Shown in pieces: positions 8,523 through 15,605 of a stretch of 26,435 nt of DNA. Every line of letters begins with the position of its first letter. Position 1 is the first letter of the stretch. The DNA is from a virus. The translations under genes and the position numbers were made by a program. The stretch covers positions 1-26,435 of the IMG/VR virus record IMGVR_UViG_3300044681_000864; one strand, given 5' to 3'. Below the pieces are notes generated by a model. It had not been told where the DNA came from. It worked only from the letters and a program-made list of their open reading frames with translations, and made no database searches.

Positions 8523-8528
8523 TATAAT
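8523..8528 (+). promoter_or_regulatory. -10 box (TATAAT)
   Basis: TATAAT lies in the 23-nt gap after the preceding stop codon and 9 nt before ATG 8538. It would give a transcript with a leader of about 3 nt. A GTG immediately downstream (8529) lies upstream of the predicted transcript start and is therefore an unlikely initiator. Confidence 0.55.
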
Positions 8529-8537
8529 GTGTATACT

Positions 8538-8966
8538 ATGAAGTATTTAACTGGTTTTATACTGGCATATATTCTTTTATATGTTGTTTTTAAACTTCAA
8601 AATAAAAATAATATATTGAAAGAAGCAAAAATAAAACCTATTAGATATAGTCAAAGTCACCTACACTCTTTAATCTATCCACTATTGCCTAAAGATAAAA
8701 AAATAAAATCTAATAAAAAAACTCAATCTAGCATACACGAAGCAAAAAATAATATAAGAGTAATTATTATGAATAATGTGGCATATTGGATTAAAGATAC
8801 TGCTTTTTATATGGCTGATGTTAATCTCGATGGAAGTGTAAATAAAGATACGACAAAAAGAGTTGACACGGCCACCATGAATAAGGTACAATTAGATAAG
8901 ATGCTGTTCATTGTAGATAAACTTAGGGAAGGGACTTTTGATGATAGTGGGAGTGCAGGGAACTAG
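8538..8966 (+). CDS. Membrane-anchored hypothetical protein
   Basis: A 142-aa protein with an N-terminal membrane segment (residues about 4-20, LTGFILAYILLYVVF), a basic linker rich in lysine, and a C-terminal soluble part with NNVAYWIKDTAFYMADVNLDG. It overlaps the next gene by 26 nt. Orientation with the bulk in the cytoplasm is expected from the positive residues after the anchor. No family recognised. Confidence 0.7.
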   Translation: MKYLTGFILAYILLYVVFKLQNKNNILKEAKIKPIRYSQSHLHSLIYPLLPKDKKIKSNKKTQSSIHEAKNNIRVIIMNNVAYWIKDTAFYMADVNLDGSVNKDTTKRVDTATMNKVQLDKMLFIVDKLREGTFDDSGSAGN

Positions 8967-9291
8967 TAGTTTTAAAGACTATAATGTTTTCCTTAGAGCA
9001 ATGGGGGTTGCTCTTTCTAGTCTTCCAGAAAACGATAAATATTTTTATATTTATAGCGCTGGCCCAGCAGCAACCAACTCTATGGCTATGGAGTTTGTCA
9101 ACGTTTCTGAACGTAATATGAAATCACGTGGGATAAAAATAAAATTATATAAAGTTGCTCCTTCTTGGATTAGCGAGAATATGCATGAAGTAAATTATTT
9201 TGCTTTTTTATCAAATGAAAAAGAGCAGGTTTCAAAGTTAGTAAAAGATGCCGAACTTCAAAACATTGAAGTTGGAATATTTAGATACTGA
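8941..9291 (+). CDS. SLOG-like (YspA/DprA-type) nucleotide-binding protein
   Basis: A 116-aa protein starting MIVGVQGTSSFKDYNVFLRAM, typical of small phage proteins of the SLOG superfamily in which a glycine-rich loop after the first strand binds a nucleotide ligand. FYIYSAGPAATNSMAMEF supplies the second glycine-containing loop. GGGAAGGGA before ATG 8941 supports this start rather than the TTG one codon earlier. Family call is by overall pattern; the ligand is unknown. Confidence 0.6.
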   Translation: MIVGVQGTSSFKDYNVFLRAMGVALSSLPENDKYFYIYSAGPAATNSMAMEFVNVSERNMKSRGIKIKLYKVAPSWISENMHEVNYFAFLSNEKEQVSKLVKDAELQNIEVGIFRY

Positions 9292-9297
9292 GGGAAT

Positions 9298-9510
9298 ATG
9301 AATATCACATCAATTGAAAAAATGGAAACAATCGTAAATAACAACAAGTCCTTGTCTTGGGACGGCTGGACAGTTGTAAATAAATATAAAAGTGAAAAGG
9401 GTAGAACTTCTAAGTATGGCCAATATATTAATGGTATTTGGTATATGACTAGAAGGTTTGTGCCTGGAAAAAATGGATGGGAAATACCGCAAGGATTTAT
9501 AGATGCATAA
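9298..9510 (+). CDS. Hypothetical 70-aa protein
   Basis: Starts at ATG 9298 after GAGGGA. The product is rich in aromatic and basic residues (SLSWDGWTVVNKYKSEKGRT, then INGIWYMTRRFVPGKNGWEI), suggesting a compact beta-rich domain. It overlaps the WhiB gene by 8 nt. I recognise no family, but gene spacing and codon use fit the neighbours. Confidence 0.7.
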   Translation: MNITSIEKMETIVNNNKSLSWDGWTVVNKYKSEKGRTSKYGQYINGIWYMTRRFVPGKNGWEIPQGFIDA

Positions 9511-9793
9511 ACTTAAATGGAAAGATGATGCATCATGTATAGATTATGATACAAATATATTTTTTGAAAAATATGAAGATGACGAACCTCTAAGATCAGC
9601 AGTTGATAAACTTTGTTTTGGATGTCCAGTAGTTAAAACATGCTTTGCTGTGGGCGTATCAAGTAAAGAATATGGAGTCTGGGGCGGTATTTATTTAGAA
9701 GGCGGTAATATATCTAAAGAGTATAACTCACACAAAAAAGATTCTGATTGGTCAAATATTTGGCAACTTTTAACTTTAGATAAAGATAAATAA
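9503..9793 (+). CDS. WhiB-family iron-sulfur transcription regulator
   Basis: A 96-aa protein with the complete WhiB signature: four cysteines, C12, C38, C41 and C47 (LCFGCPVVKTC), to bind a [4Fe-4S] cluster, then the GVWGG turn (58-62). WhiB proteins are confined to Actinobacteria and their phages, so this is the strongest host clue in the window. Cellular and phage versions act with the principal sigma factor to alter promoter choice. The usual basic C-terminal DNA-contacting stretch is short here. ATG 9503 overlaps the preceding gene; the stop overlaps the next start (TAATG). Confidence 0.95.
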   Translation: MHKLKWKDDASCIDYDTNIFFEKYEDDEPLRSAVDKLCFGCPVVKTCFAVGVSSKEYGVWGGIYLEGGNISKEYNSHKKDSDWSNIWQLLTLDKDK

Positions 9794-10029
9794 TGTATAC
9801 AGAGGATATGAAAAAGGCATTTAGATCTTTGGATCATTTTTGTCCAAAGGGATTTGAACTGCAATTAGTAGATAATGAGCATTTTATTACTGTTCGTGCT
9901 CCAGAAAAAGCCTTCATGTCCCTGCTTGACACAGATAAGAGACGTGCTGTAGAATATATGATAAGGGTCAAAAAAGCCCTTGAAGACAATGGGGCAATTG
10001 TTTTATTAGTTCGTGAAGGCGGAAAGTAA
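9793..10029 (+). CDS. Hypothetical 78-aa protein
   Basis: A small alpha/beta protein (FELQLVDNEHFITVRAPEKA, KRRAVEYMIRVKKALEDNGA, ending IVLLVREGGK). It is joined to both neighbours by overlapping stop/start codons. The alternation of strands and an amphipathic helix looks like a real domain, but I do not recognise the family. Confidence 0.72.
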   Translation: MYTEDMKKAFRSLDHFCPKGFELQLVDNEHFITVRAPEKAFMSLLDTDKRRAVEYMIRVKKALEDNGAIVLLVREGGK

Positions 10030-10526
10030 TGCAAACATTTTTACCATCATCTAGATATAGTACTGCTGCCACAATGCTAGACAGCAAACGACTTAATAAG
10101 CAAATTTTAGAGGGATATCAGATACTAAATGTGCTATCTGGTAAGTCTCCTACTGGTGGATGGCGTAATCATCCTGCAGTGCTTATGTGGAAAGGTCATG
10201 AACGTGGTCTTTGGCGGTACATTCAGGCTATGATAGCAGAAGCAAAAACTCGTGGAATTAAAACTACCAATAATGAAAACAATCTTAATGCGCTATACAG
10301 TCAATGCTGGGAAAACTGGGGAGATAAAACTCCTGAATATTTTACTAATGAAACTAAAATGATGCGTATTATTACTACCCATCGTGCAAACCTATTTAAA
10401 AAAGATCCTTTATATTATATAGAGTATCAATATGCAGTAAATAGCCCATATAACGCTCCTTGCTGTCCAGATCGTAAAGAGCCTTGCAAATACTATTGGC
10501 CAACACATGAGGCTTCTAATGCTTGA
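10029..10526 (+). CDS. Pyrimidine-dimer DNA glycosylase-like protein (PF03013-type)
   Basis: A 165-aa protein opening MQTFLPSSRYSTAATMLDSK and continuing RLNKQILEGYQIL, then WRNHPAVLMWKGHERGLWRY. These are the conserved blocks of the MSMEG_6728/endonuclease-V-like dimer glycosylases seen in Actinobacteria and phages, where the early threonine and the arginine/histidine blocks line the active site. The tail has CCPDRKEPC, possibly a metal knuckle. It may repair UV damage in phage DNA, which would suit a surface-water phage. Confidence 0.82.
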   Translation: MQTFLPSSRYSTAATMLDSKRLNKQILEGYQILNVLSGKSPTGGWRNHPAVLMWKGHERGLWRYIQAMIAEAKTRGIKTTNNENNLNALYSQCWENWGDKTPEYFTNETKMMRIITTHRANLFKKDPLYYIEYQYAVNSPYNAPCCPDRKEPCKYYWPTHEASNA

Positions 10527-10923
10527 TTTGTTAATATTTATAGTGGTTGTTGTTGTAATCGTAGGCGCTGTATTAGAAAATATTAGATTGAAAAACAATA
10601 ATACAGAATTATTGTTTCTATTAGCCCAATCAAATATTGATAATTCTCTGATAAAGAAAAAAATAACAACAGATCAAGACATAGAAAAAGATCATTTGAT
10701 AAAGTTTTTATCAGATTCTAGAGATTCTTCATATCAATATATAGAAGATATTCAGGAGCAATTAAAAAACTTTAAAAATGATTTAAGCCGTCATGTTGCA
10801 TACTTCGATGCGTATGGAATGCTTGCAGAGCCACATGATGTTCATTATGATATGTCTGTAAAATTTGTGGAATATTATAAAAAATTAATTAATTTTATTC
10901 CAGAGGATGAAGATGACAGTTGA
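10507..10923 (+). CDS. Membrane-anchored coiled-coil hypothetical protein
   Basis: A 138-aa protein with an N-terminal hydrophobic anchor (LIFIVVVVVIVGAVLENIRL, about residues 8-27) followed by a long charged helical region with coiled-coil character (residues 30-95) and an acidic end. It overlaps the upstream gene by 20 nt. A role as a lysis accessory or membrane scaffold is possible but unsupported. Start at ATG 10507; ATG 10519 is an alternative. Confidence 0.65.
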   Translation: MRLLMLDLLIFIVVVVVIVGAVLENIRLKNNNTELLFLLAQSNIDNSLIKKKITTDQDIEKDHLIKFLSDSRDSSYQYIEDIQEQLKNFKNDLSRHVAYFDAYGMLAEPHDVHYDMSVKFVEYYKKLINFIPEDEDDS

Positions 10924-11119
10924 TTTTAGAGGAATACCAACAACTGCATGTCCAATATGTGGCTGCAAAATTTTTAATATAAAGGCAGAGTTTGACCCAA
11001 CAGATTATGAGATAGGATTGTACTATTTGGACGGGAATTGTTCACAATGTGGTACACTATTAACAATACCTACACCGCTTGATCATCCAAGCAGAAAGAG
11101 AAACTATGGACTGGAATGA
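10913..11119 (+). CDS. Zinc-ribbon hypothetical protein
   Basis: A 68-aa protein with CPICGC and CSQCG, two CxxC knuckles about 30 residues apart, forming a zinc ribbon. ATG 10913 is preferred over 10907 since AGAGG sits 6 nt before it. It overlaps both neighbours. No specific function can be assigned. Confidence 0.72.
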   Translation: MTVDFRGIPTTACPICGCKIFNIKAEFDPTDYEIGLYYLDGNCSQCGTLLTIPTPLDHPSRKRNYGLE

Positions 11120-11693
11120 ACTAGCAACAGGAATAGTTGTTGTAAATAATATTGGAAACGGTGCTAAGTATATAGAAGAAATTGAGTCGTATGTTTCTAG
11201 CGGATCCCTTTCTTGGGTACCACATAATCAAAAAAAGATAGACGAAGACCTTAATCGTAAGGCAATGAATACAATGTATATTAAAAATGTTAGGCGATGG
11301 GGTGTTGGTAAAATGCCTAGCGGAGAGCAGATGTTACATGAACAAATTTTTGATAGATTTGAAAGAGATTTTAAGTTGGTATATGAAAAATATATACAAG
11401 ACTTTAAAGTTCCTTGCTCACAAAAAGAAGATTATGAGATTTTAAAATATGGTCCAGGAAACTTTTTTATTGATCATATAGATGATGGTCTATTTATGAC
11501 ACGAAAAATTTCTATAGTTTATTATTTTAATGATGAATATACGGGCGGAGAAATGGTCTTTCCTAGGTTTGATTTAGAAATTAAACCGAAGGCAAATCAA
11601 CTACTTTTATTCCCTGCAAATTATATATATAATCATAATGTAAATGAGGTTACGGAAGGCACCAGATATTCTATGGTGAACTGGTTAAAATAA
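11106..11693 (+). CDS. 2-oxoglutarate/Fe(II)-dependent oxygenase (3 of 6)
   Basis: A 195-aa prolyl-4-hydroxylase-like oxygenase. Ligands: H124 and D126 (IDHIDDG), H177 (YNHNV), R187 (GTRYSM). YYFNDEYTGGEMVF is the subfamily strand. ATG 11106 is chosen because an upstream in-frame ATG (11079) would only add residues from inside the zinc-ribbon gene. Its stop overlaps the XapX start (TAATG). It lies among small housekeeping-like phage genes instead of other tailoring enzymes. Confidence 0.9.
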   Translation: MDWNELATGIVVVNNIGNGAKYIEEIESYVSSGSLSWVPHNQKKIDEDLNRKAMNTMYIKNVRRWGVGKMPSGEQMLHEQIFDRFERDFKLVYEKYIQDFKVPCSQKEDYEILKYGPGNFFIDHIDDGLFMTRKISIVYYFNDEYTGGEMVFPRFDLEIKPKANQLLLFPANYIYNHNVNEVTEGTRYSMVNWLK

Positions 11694-11851
11694 TGAAAGA
11701 TATATTGCTATCAATAATTACTGGATTTGGTTGTGGAATAGTTTTTGCAGCCTTTAAGTTGCCAGTTCCAGCCCCTCCAGTATTCGCTGGTGTTGCTGGT
11801 ATAATAGGGTTATGGCTTGGCTATGACATCATAACCAGAGTCATTTCCTAG
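11693..11851 (+). CDS. XapX-domain small membrane protein
   Basis: A 52-aa protein with two hydrophobic segments. KLPVPAPPVFAGVAGIIGLW is the core of the XapX (DUF1427) domain, and the N-terminal LLSIITGFGCGIVFAAF is also typical. These small bacterial membrane proteins have no firm function. The gene overlaps the oxygenase stop and is followed by a strong ribosome site for the next gene. Confidence 0.85.
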   Translation: MKDILLSIITGFGCGIVFAAFKLPVPAPPVFAGVAGIIGLWLGYDIITRVIS

Positions 11852-11860
11852 GAGGAAAAA

Positions 11861-12115
11861 ATGAATATGTTAAAAGAAGAACATAAGAAAATGCTTGCAT
11901 CATATGGACGATCTGTCCTTGCTGGTGTTGCAGCATTATATGTTGCTGGCGTGACTGATCCAAAAGAACTTTGGGCAGCACTTATAGCAGCCGTTGCCCC
12001 AGTGGCACTAAGAGCGTTGAATCCAAATGATCCAGCGTTTGGTCGTCTTCCTGCAGCAAAGGCTGTAGAAGAGGCAATGAAGGCAGTTAAGAAGCCAGTA
12101 AAGAAAAAGGCATAA
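11861..12115 (+). CDS. Putative holin-like or small membrane phage protein
   Basis: An 84-aa protein behind a strong ribosome site (AGGAGG). Two hydrophobic helices (about 14-30 and 37-53) are separated by TDPKELW, followed by NPNDPAFGR and a lysine-rich tail ending KKPVKKKA. One or two short membrane helices with a charged C-terminus is the usual layout of phage holins, but the evidence is topology alone, and no endolysin gene is adjacent. A terminator directly follows, so this is the last gene of the run. Confidence 0.6.
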   Translation: MNMLKEEHKKMLASYGRSVLAGVAALYVAGVTDPKELWAALIAAVAPVALRALNPNDPAFGRLPAAKAVEEAMKAVKKPVKKKA

Positions 12116-12120
12116 ACTGT

Positions 12121-12158
12121 TTTAAAAAAAATAGAGGGGCCGAAAGGCCCCTTTGTTT
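12121..12158. terminator. Bidirectional rho-independent terminator
   Basis: A 7-bp GC-rich stem, AGGGGCC (12135-12141) and GGCCCCT (12146-12152), closes a GAAA tetraloop. A T-rich tract follows on the plus strand, and the run of A upstream gives a T tract on the minus strand. It lies between the convergent ends of the holin-like gene and a minus-strand oxygenase and can serve both. Confidence 0.93.
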
Positions 12159-12814
12159 TATGCTCTTAAGAAATATTCTAAATTAACTTCATAAGGAAAG
12201 TCTGTTAATTCGTGTCGTCTTTCTCTTTCCTCTTCAGTTATCTCACATCCAAAGAACACTATAGTGTATCTAGTGTTTCCACCAGTCTTTGCATGTATCT
12301 TATGTTGATATGGATATGCTGATGGAAAACATAAAAACTGTCCAGCCTTCGGCTTATATTTAATTCCAAAATGAATAAACTCTAATTCTCCGCCTTCGTA
12401 ATCGTCATTAGGATAGTAAACAAAAGAAACAGTTCTTGGTGTTCCGTAAGAGTCGTCTGGATGCATGGAAAAAAATTCTCCATCTTCAAACTTTGTTATT
12501 CTGTACGACTCTCTTGTTTTGGGGGCAATATCCCACATTGAGCAATATGAGTCTACTATCTCTTCAAAGGCTTCTGTCATTTCTTTGCTTTGATAAATCC
12601 ATGTTGTACTTGCTTTTTTGCCTATTTCCTCGTCATAATAATCTTCTCTTTCAAACTTGCCAGAATCTTCTAACTCTTTCATTAGTTTCATTGAATCTGG
12701 AAATACGTTATCATAAACATGAATTGCAGGTCCAAGTTCTGTAAATTTAAACTCATTGCCCTTGCGACTTACTGTAATGCCACGGGCTTTTTGTTCCATT
12801 TTATTTTTGTCCAT
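12158..12814 (-). CDS. 2-oxoglutarate/Fe(II)-dependent oxygenase (4 of 6)
   Basis: A 218-aa prolyl-4-hydroxylase-like oxygenase. Ligands: H118 and D120 (SMHPDDS), H171 (YQHKI), R182 (NTRYTIVF). YYPNDDYEGGELEF is the subfamily strand. It stands alone on the minus strand with its own promoter (-10 at 12834-12839) and a leader carrying AAGGAG before the ATG. The promoter is divergent from that of the next plus-strand cluster and shares a palindrome with it. Substrate unknown. Confidence 0.92.
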   Translation of the reverse strand: MDKNKMEQKARGITVSRKGNEFKFTELGPAIHVYDNVFPDSMKLMKELEDSGKFEREDYYDEEIGKKASTTWIYQSKEMTEAFEEIVDSYCSMWDIAPKTRESYRITKFEDGEFFSMHPDDSYGTPRTVSFVYYPNDDYEGGELEFIHFGIKYKPKAGQFLCFPSAYPYQHKIHAKTGGNTRYTIVFFGCEITEEERERRHELTDFPYEVNLEYFLRA

Positions 12815-12833
12815 AGTTTCTCCTTATTTTTAA

Positions 12834-12858
12834 ATTATACCACAGGTTGTGGTATACT
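12834..12858. promoter_or_regulatory. Divergent promoter pair with a 9-bp palindrome
   Basis: TATAAT (minus, 12834-12839) and TATACT (plus, 12853-12858) point away from each other. Between and overlapping them is TATACCACA-GGT-TGTGGTATA (12836-12856), a perfect 9-bp inverted repeat with a 3-nt spacer. The minus promoter gives a leader with AAGGAG; the plus one lies 7 nt before ATG 12866. A dimeric regulator bound at the palindrome would block both directions. Confidence 0.7.
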
Positions 12859-12865
12859 TAATAAT

Positions 12866-13573
12866 ATGGATAATTTTGAAATATCAGAAGAATATAAGTC
12901 TATTGACCCATTAAAAGATCCTAGGCTTGGATCACTCAATATAAGAACTTTTGATCACAAAGAAGAATTAATTAACAGCATTCAAAATGAAGATTCGGTA
13001 CAAATAGGAAGGGACCCCTCATTTCCTATAACTGTTGCAGAATTAGTTATAGGTTTAATGATAATGTCATTACGTGGCCTTGGAGACTTTTATTTAAATC
13101 AAAAAAATAAAAAATGGAGTCATATTCAATATCAAACAGCACACAAAAAAAGAATTGGTATTATTGGCAATGGTGGGACTGGTATGAAAGTAAAAGAGTT
13201 TATTGCTAGATTTTATACATTGAGTGAAGTTTATGCATTTTCCAAACATGGCAAAAATCAAAGTTTTACAATGGACAAATTTGATGCCTTGTTGCCAAAG
13301 TTAGATGTTATAATAATAATTGTTCCGCCAACAGAAGAAACAAAAAATATATTTAATGCAGATAGAATAAGAAAAATGAAAGATGGAGCACTATTGATAA
13401 ATGTTAGTAAAGGTACATCTGTTGATCAAGAAGAACTTACAAAGCATTTATATGCTAAACGTATATATGCTGCAGTAGATCAAACCGATCCAATAGTTTT
13501 ACCAGAAAACCATCCTTTATGGGATGCTCCTAATTTCATAATGACTCCACATATTGGAATAAATGCGAGGTAA
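12866..13573 (+). CDS. Truncated D-2-hydroxyacid-dehydrogenase-like protein
   Basis: A 235-aa protein; family members are about 310-330 aa, so most of the N-terminal catalytic domain is missing. The Rossmann motif is RIGIIGNGGTGMKV, then VIIIIVPPTEETKNIFN, LINVSKG and the terminal TPHIGINAR. The family uses an Arg/Glu/His triad: the Arg of INxxRG is Lys here, the Glu of the PEPLP motif is replaced (DPIVLP), and the His of TPHIG is kept. It may therefore bind NAD(H) without normal turnover. Leaderless start at ATG 12866; a longer upstream frame would cross the promoter. First gene of a plus-strand cluster. Confidence 0.83.
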   Translation: MDNFEISEEYKSIDPLKDPRLGSLNIRTFDHKEELINSIQNEDSVQIGRDPSFPITVAELVIGLMIMSLRGLGDFYLNQKNKKWSHIQYQTAHKKRIGIIGNGGTGMKVKEFIARFYTLSEVYAFSKHGKNQSFTMDKFDALLPKLDVIIIIVPPTEETKNIFNADRIRKMKDGALLINVSKGTSVDQEELTKHLYAKRIYAAVDQTDPIVLPENHPLWDAPNFIMTPHIGINAR

Positions 13574-13575
13574 AA

Positions 13576-14250
13576 ATGGAAATTAAATTAGACCCTATTT
13601 CAGAAAAAATTGGAACTGGCATAAATAATATTAGAATTTTTAAAAACTTTATAGAAGAAGAAGACAGGCTTGCATTAATAGAATATTGTAATAGTAAGGC
13701 TACACAAAAAACTGGAAATATTTTTTATCCAATACCAAACTCAAATGAATTAAGGCACTTACATATAAAATATAGCAAAAAAATGTTTGCAAATATATCA
13801 GATTTTTATAATGATAAGTCACCAATTAGAAAACAAGATTTCCCAGAAAATGATTACGATACCTCTTGGAATCCAGATATGGAGAGTGGTAAGTATATTG
13901 CATCATTTCTGATTCACCCTACTGGATCCTTTATGTTTCCACACGTTGATATAGTTGGATATGTTCAAAAAGAAGGAGAGAATGTTCCCGATCATTTAAA
14001 TAAATGGTCTGGACATTTATCTTCAGTGATATACCTTAATGATAATTATGAGGGCGGAGAACTTTACTTTCCAGATCATAACCTTGAAATTAAACCAGAG
14101 GCTGGCGATTACATTACTTGGCCTGGAAATAGATGGTACCAGCATGGAGTAAAGGAAGTTACAGGTGGACTAAGATATACGTTATCCACATGGGTAAGAT
14201 TTGAAGAGGCATATGGAAAGGAAATATATTCATATGGCAGTGAAAAATAG
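13576..14250 (+). CDS. 2-oxoglutarate/Fe(II)-dependent oxygenase (5 of 6)
   Basis: A 224-aa prolyl-4-hydroxylase-like oxygenase. Ligands: H123 and D125 (FPHVDIVG), H190 (YQHGV), R200 (GLRYTLS). YLNDNYEGGELYF is the subfamily strand. GAGG lies 5 nt before its ATG, and the gene starts 2 nt after the dehydrogenase-like gene. It overlaps the RsmI-like gene by 17 nt, tying the oxygenase to a methylase/sulfotransferase group. Substrate unknown. Confidence 0.92.
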   Translation: MEIKLDPISEKIGTGINNIRIFKNFIEEEDRLALIEYCNSKATQKTGNIFYPIPNSNELRHLHIKYSKKMFANISDFYNDKSPIRKQDFPENDYDTSWNPDMESGKYIASFLIHPTGSFMFPHVDIVGYVQKEGENVPDHLNKWSGHLSSVIYLNDNYEGGELYFPDHNLEIKPEAGDYITWPGNRWYQHGVKEVTGGLRYTLSTWVRFEEAYGKEIYSYGSEK

Positions 14251-14965
14251 TGGAAAACTAATAGTAGTAGGAATGGACATTGGAAATGTAATGGACATTC
14301 CTAAAAGAACAGTAGAAGCATTATTTTTTGCAGATCTAATAGTTTCTGAAAATGCAGACTTTGTGCAATCTCACCTAGACAGAATAAATATAAAATATTC
14401 GTCTCCAATTTATAACTACTTGCCAGATTTAAAAGATAGAGAAGAGAGAATATCCTTTATTTGTGACAATATAGTAAATGGCAAAAAGGTTGTTTTACTG
14501 TCTAGTGAAGGTATGCCATTAATTCATGATCCAGGATATGAAATAGTTCAAAGAGTTAGGCATTTAAATTTACCAATAACGGTAATTCCAGGACCTTCTG
14601 CCCCCATAGCAGCACTGGCAGTATCTGGAATAGATTCTTGGAGATTTACCTTTGAATCTGATATTCCAACAGATAAGGATGAAAGGCTAAATTTATTTAA
14701 AAAAATATTGCATAGAGACAATACGACAATATATTTTGAAAAAGATTGGCAACTTTTGGACTCATTAAAAGAATTAGGTGGAATTGTTGGAACATCTAGA
14801 CCAATTGCAGTATGCATAAATTTAACAATGCCTGATGAGTTCATTTTTAGAGGAACAGTTGAGCAAGGAATAGATTATTTTACAAATAACATACTGTATA
14901 ATCCTCAACAAGAGGCAAATAAAATAGTTTTGGTGGTGGCTCATTATAATGAAAATTTTAATTAA
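14234..14965 (+). CDS. RsmI-like tetrapyrrole-methylase-family SAM methyltransferase, copy 1
   Basis: About 243 aa, starting at ATG 14234, where MAVKNSGKLIVVGMDIGNVM matches the usual N-terminus. Family blocks: KRTVEALFFADLIVSEN, VVLLSSEGMPLIHDPGYEIV, VIPGPSAPIAALAVSGI. These align with RsmI, which methylates the 2'-O of C1402 in 16S rRNA; its SDAGTPLISDPG block is changed here to SSEGMPLIHDPG. The family also includes enzymes acting on tetrapyrroles, diphthamide and peptides. Function in rRNA modification is only one option. A second relative lies two genes downstream. Confidence 0.85.
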   Translation: MAVKNSGKLIVVGMDIGNVMDIPKRTVEALFFADLIVSENADFVQSHLDRINIKYSSPIYNYLPDLKDREERISFICDNIVNGKKVVLLSSEGMPLIHDPGYEIVQRVRHLNLPITVIPGPSAPIAALAVSGIDSWRFTFESDIPTDKDERLNLFKKILHRDNTTIYFEKDWQLLDSLKELGGIVGTSRPIAVCINLTMPDEFIFRGTVEQGIDYFTNNILYNPQQEANKIVLVVAHYNENFN

Positions 14966-15605
14966 CTCTTATCCTAGATCAGGAACATCAACTTTTACGG
15001 ACGCTATTAGGCTTGCCTGCTTTAACAAAATATCTAGTTATGGAGAAGAATTTTTTTATAAAGATAATTGGATAGCAAAATCACATTTACCAGCATTATT
15101 TTTGGGAGAATTTTCCTCACCTATTGTAATTGGGTCTATTGCTAGAGATCCAGTAGATGCTATTTCATCTAACTCATTTAGGTGGTCTAAAGGATATACT
15201 GGAAATATGGTTAAGGGTCAATTAGTTGTAGATGCCAACAGGGCTTCTAAAGAGGCACAACTTGATAATAACTTAAAGGATTTAATTAATCATCAAATTG
15301 AACAATATAGATCATACTACGAATGTTTAAAAAATGGATCAAAAAATATAAAAGTATTTACTTATGAAGACACACAACAAAAAATAGAAAAGTGTATAGA
15401 TAGAATACTACTGTTTTCTAATGTAGAGATTAATGATTTAGATTATAACAGTGCAATAAATGTAGTTAAAAATCCTCCAATGCCTACGGGAGAAAGAACA
15501 AATTTATATTATGAAATAAGAAACTATATTAGTTCTTCAGATTCAATTAATATATGTTATTCTTTGTATAATGAAATATTGTCAAGAAAGGAAGTTATAC
15601 AATGA
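14949..15605 (+). CDS. Sulfotransferase-like P-loop protein
   Basis: A 218-aa protein with the PAPS-binding 5' loop SYPRSGTSTF (residues about 7-16) and the 3'-phosphate motif IARDPVDAISS near residue 66. Both are diagnostic of the sulfotransferase superfamily, which moves sulfate from PAPS to a hydroxyl or amine. It is shorter than most cellular enzymes (about 250-300 aa). It overlaps both RsmI-like genes (17 and 4 nt). A second sulfotransferase-like gene lies at 24042-24629. Acceptor unknown. Confidence 0.85.
   Translation: MKILINSYPRSGTSTFTDAIRLACFNKISSYGEEFFYKDNWIAKSHLPALFLGEFSSPIVIGSIARDPVDAISSNSFRWSKGYTGNMVKGQLVVDANRASKEAQLDNNLKDLINHQIEQYRSYYECLKNGSKNIKVFTYEDTQQKIEKCIDRILLFSNVEINDLDYNSAINVVKNPPMPTGERTNLYYEIRNYISSSDSINICYSLYNEILSRKEVIQ

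Noticed and set aside
12719-12865. N-terminal extension of the dehydrogenase-like protein
   Set aside because: It would run back through the divergent promoter and the antisense oxygenase gene; the leaderless ATG at 12866 explains the start better.
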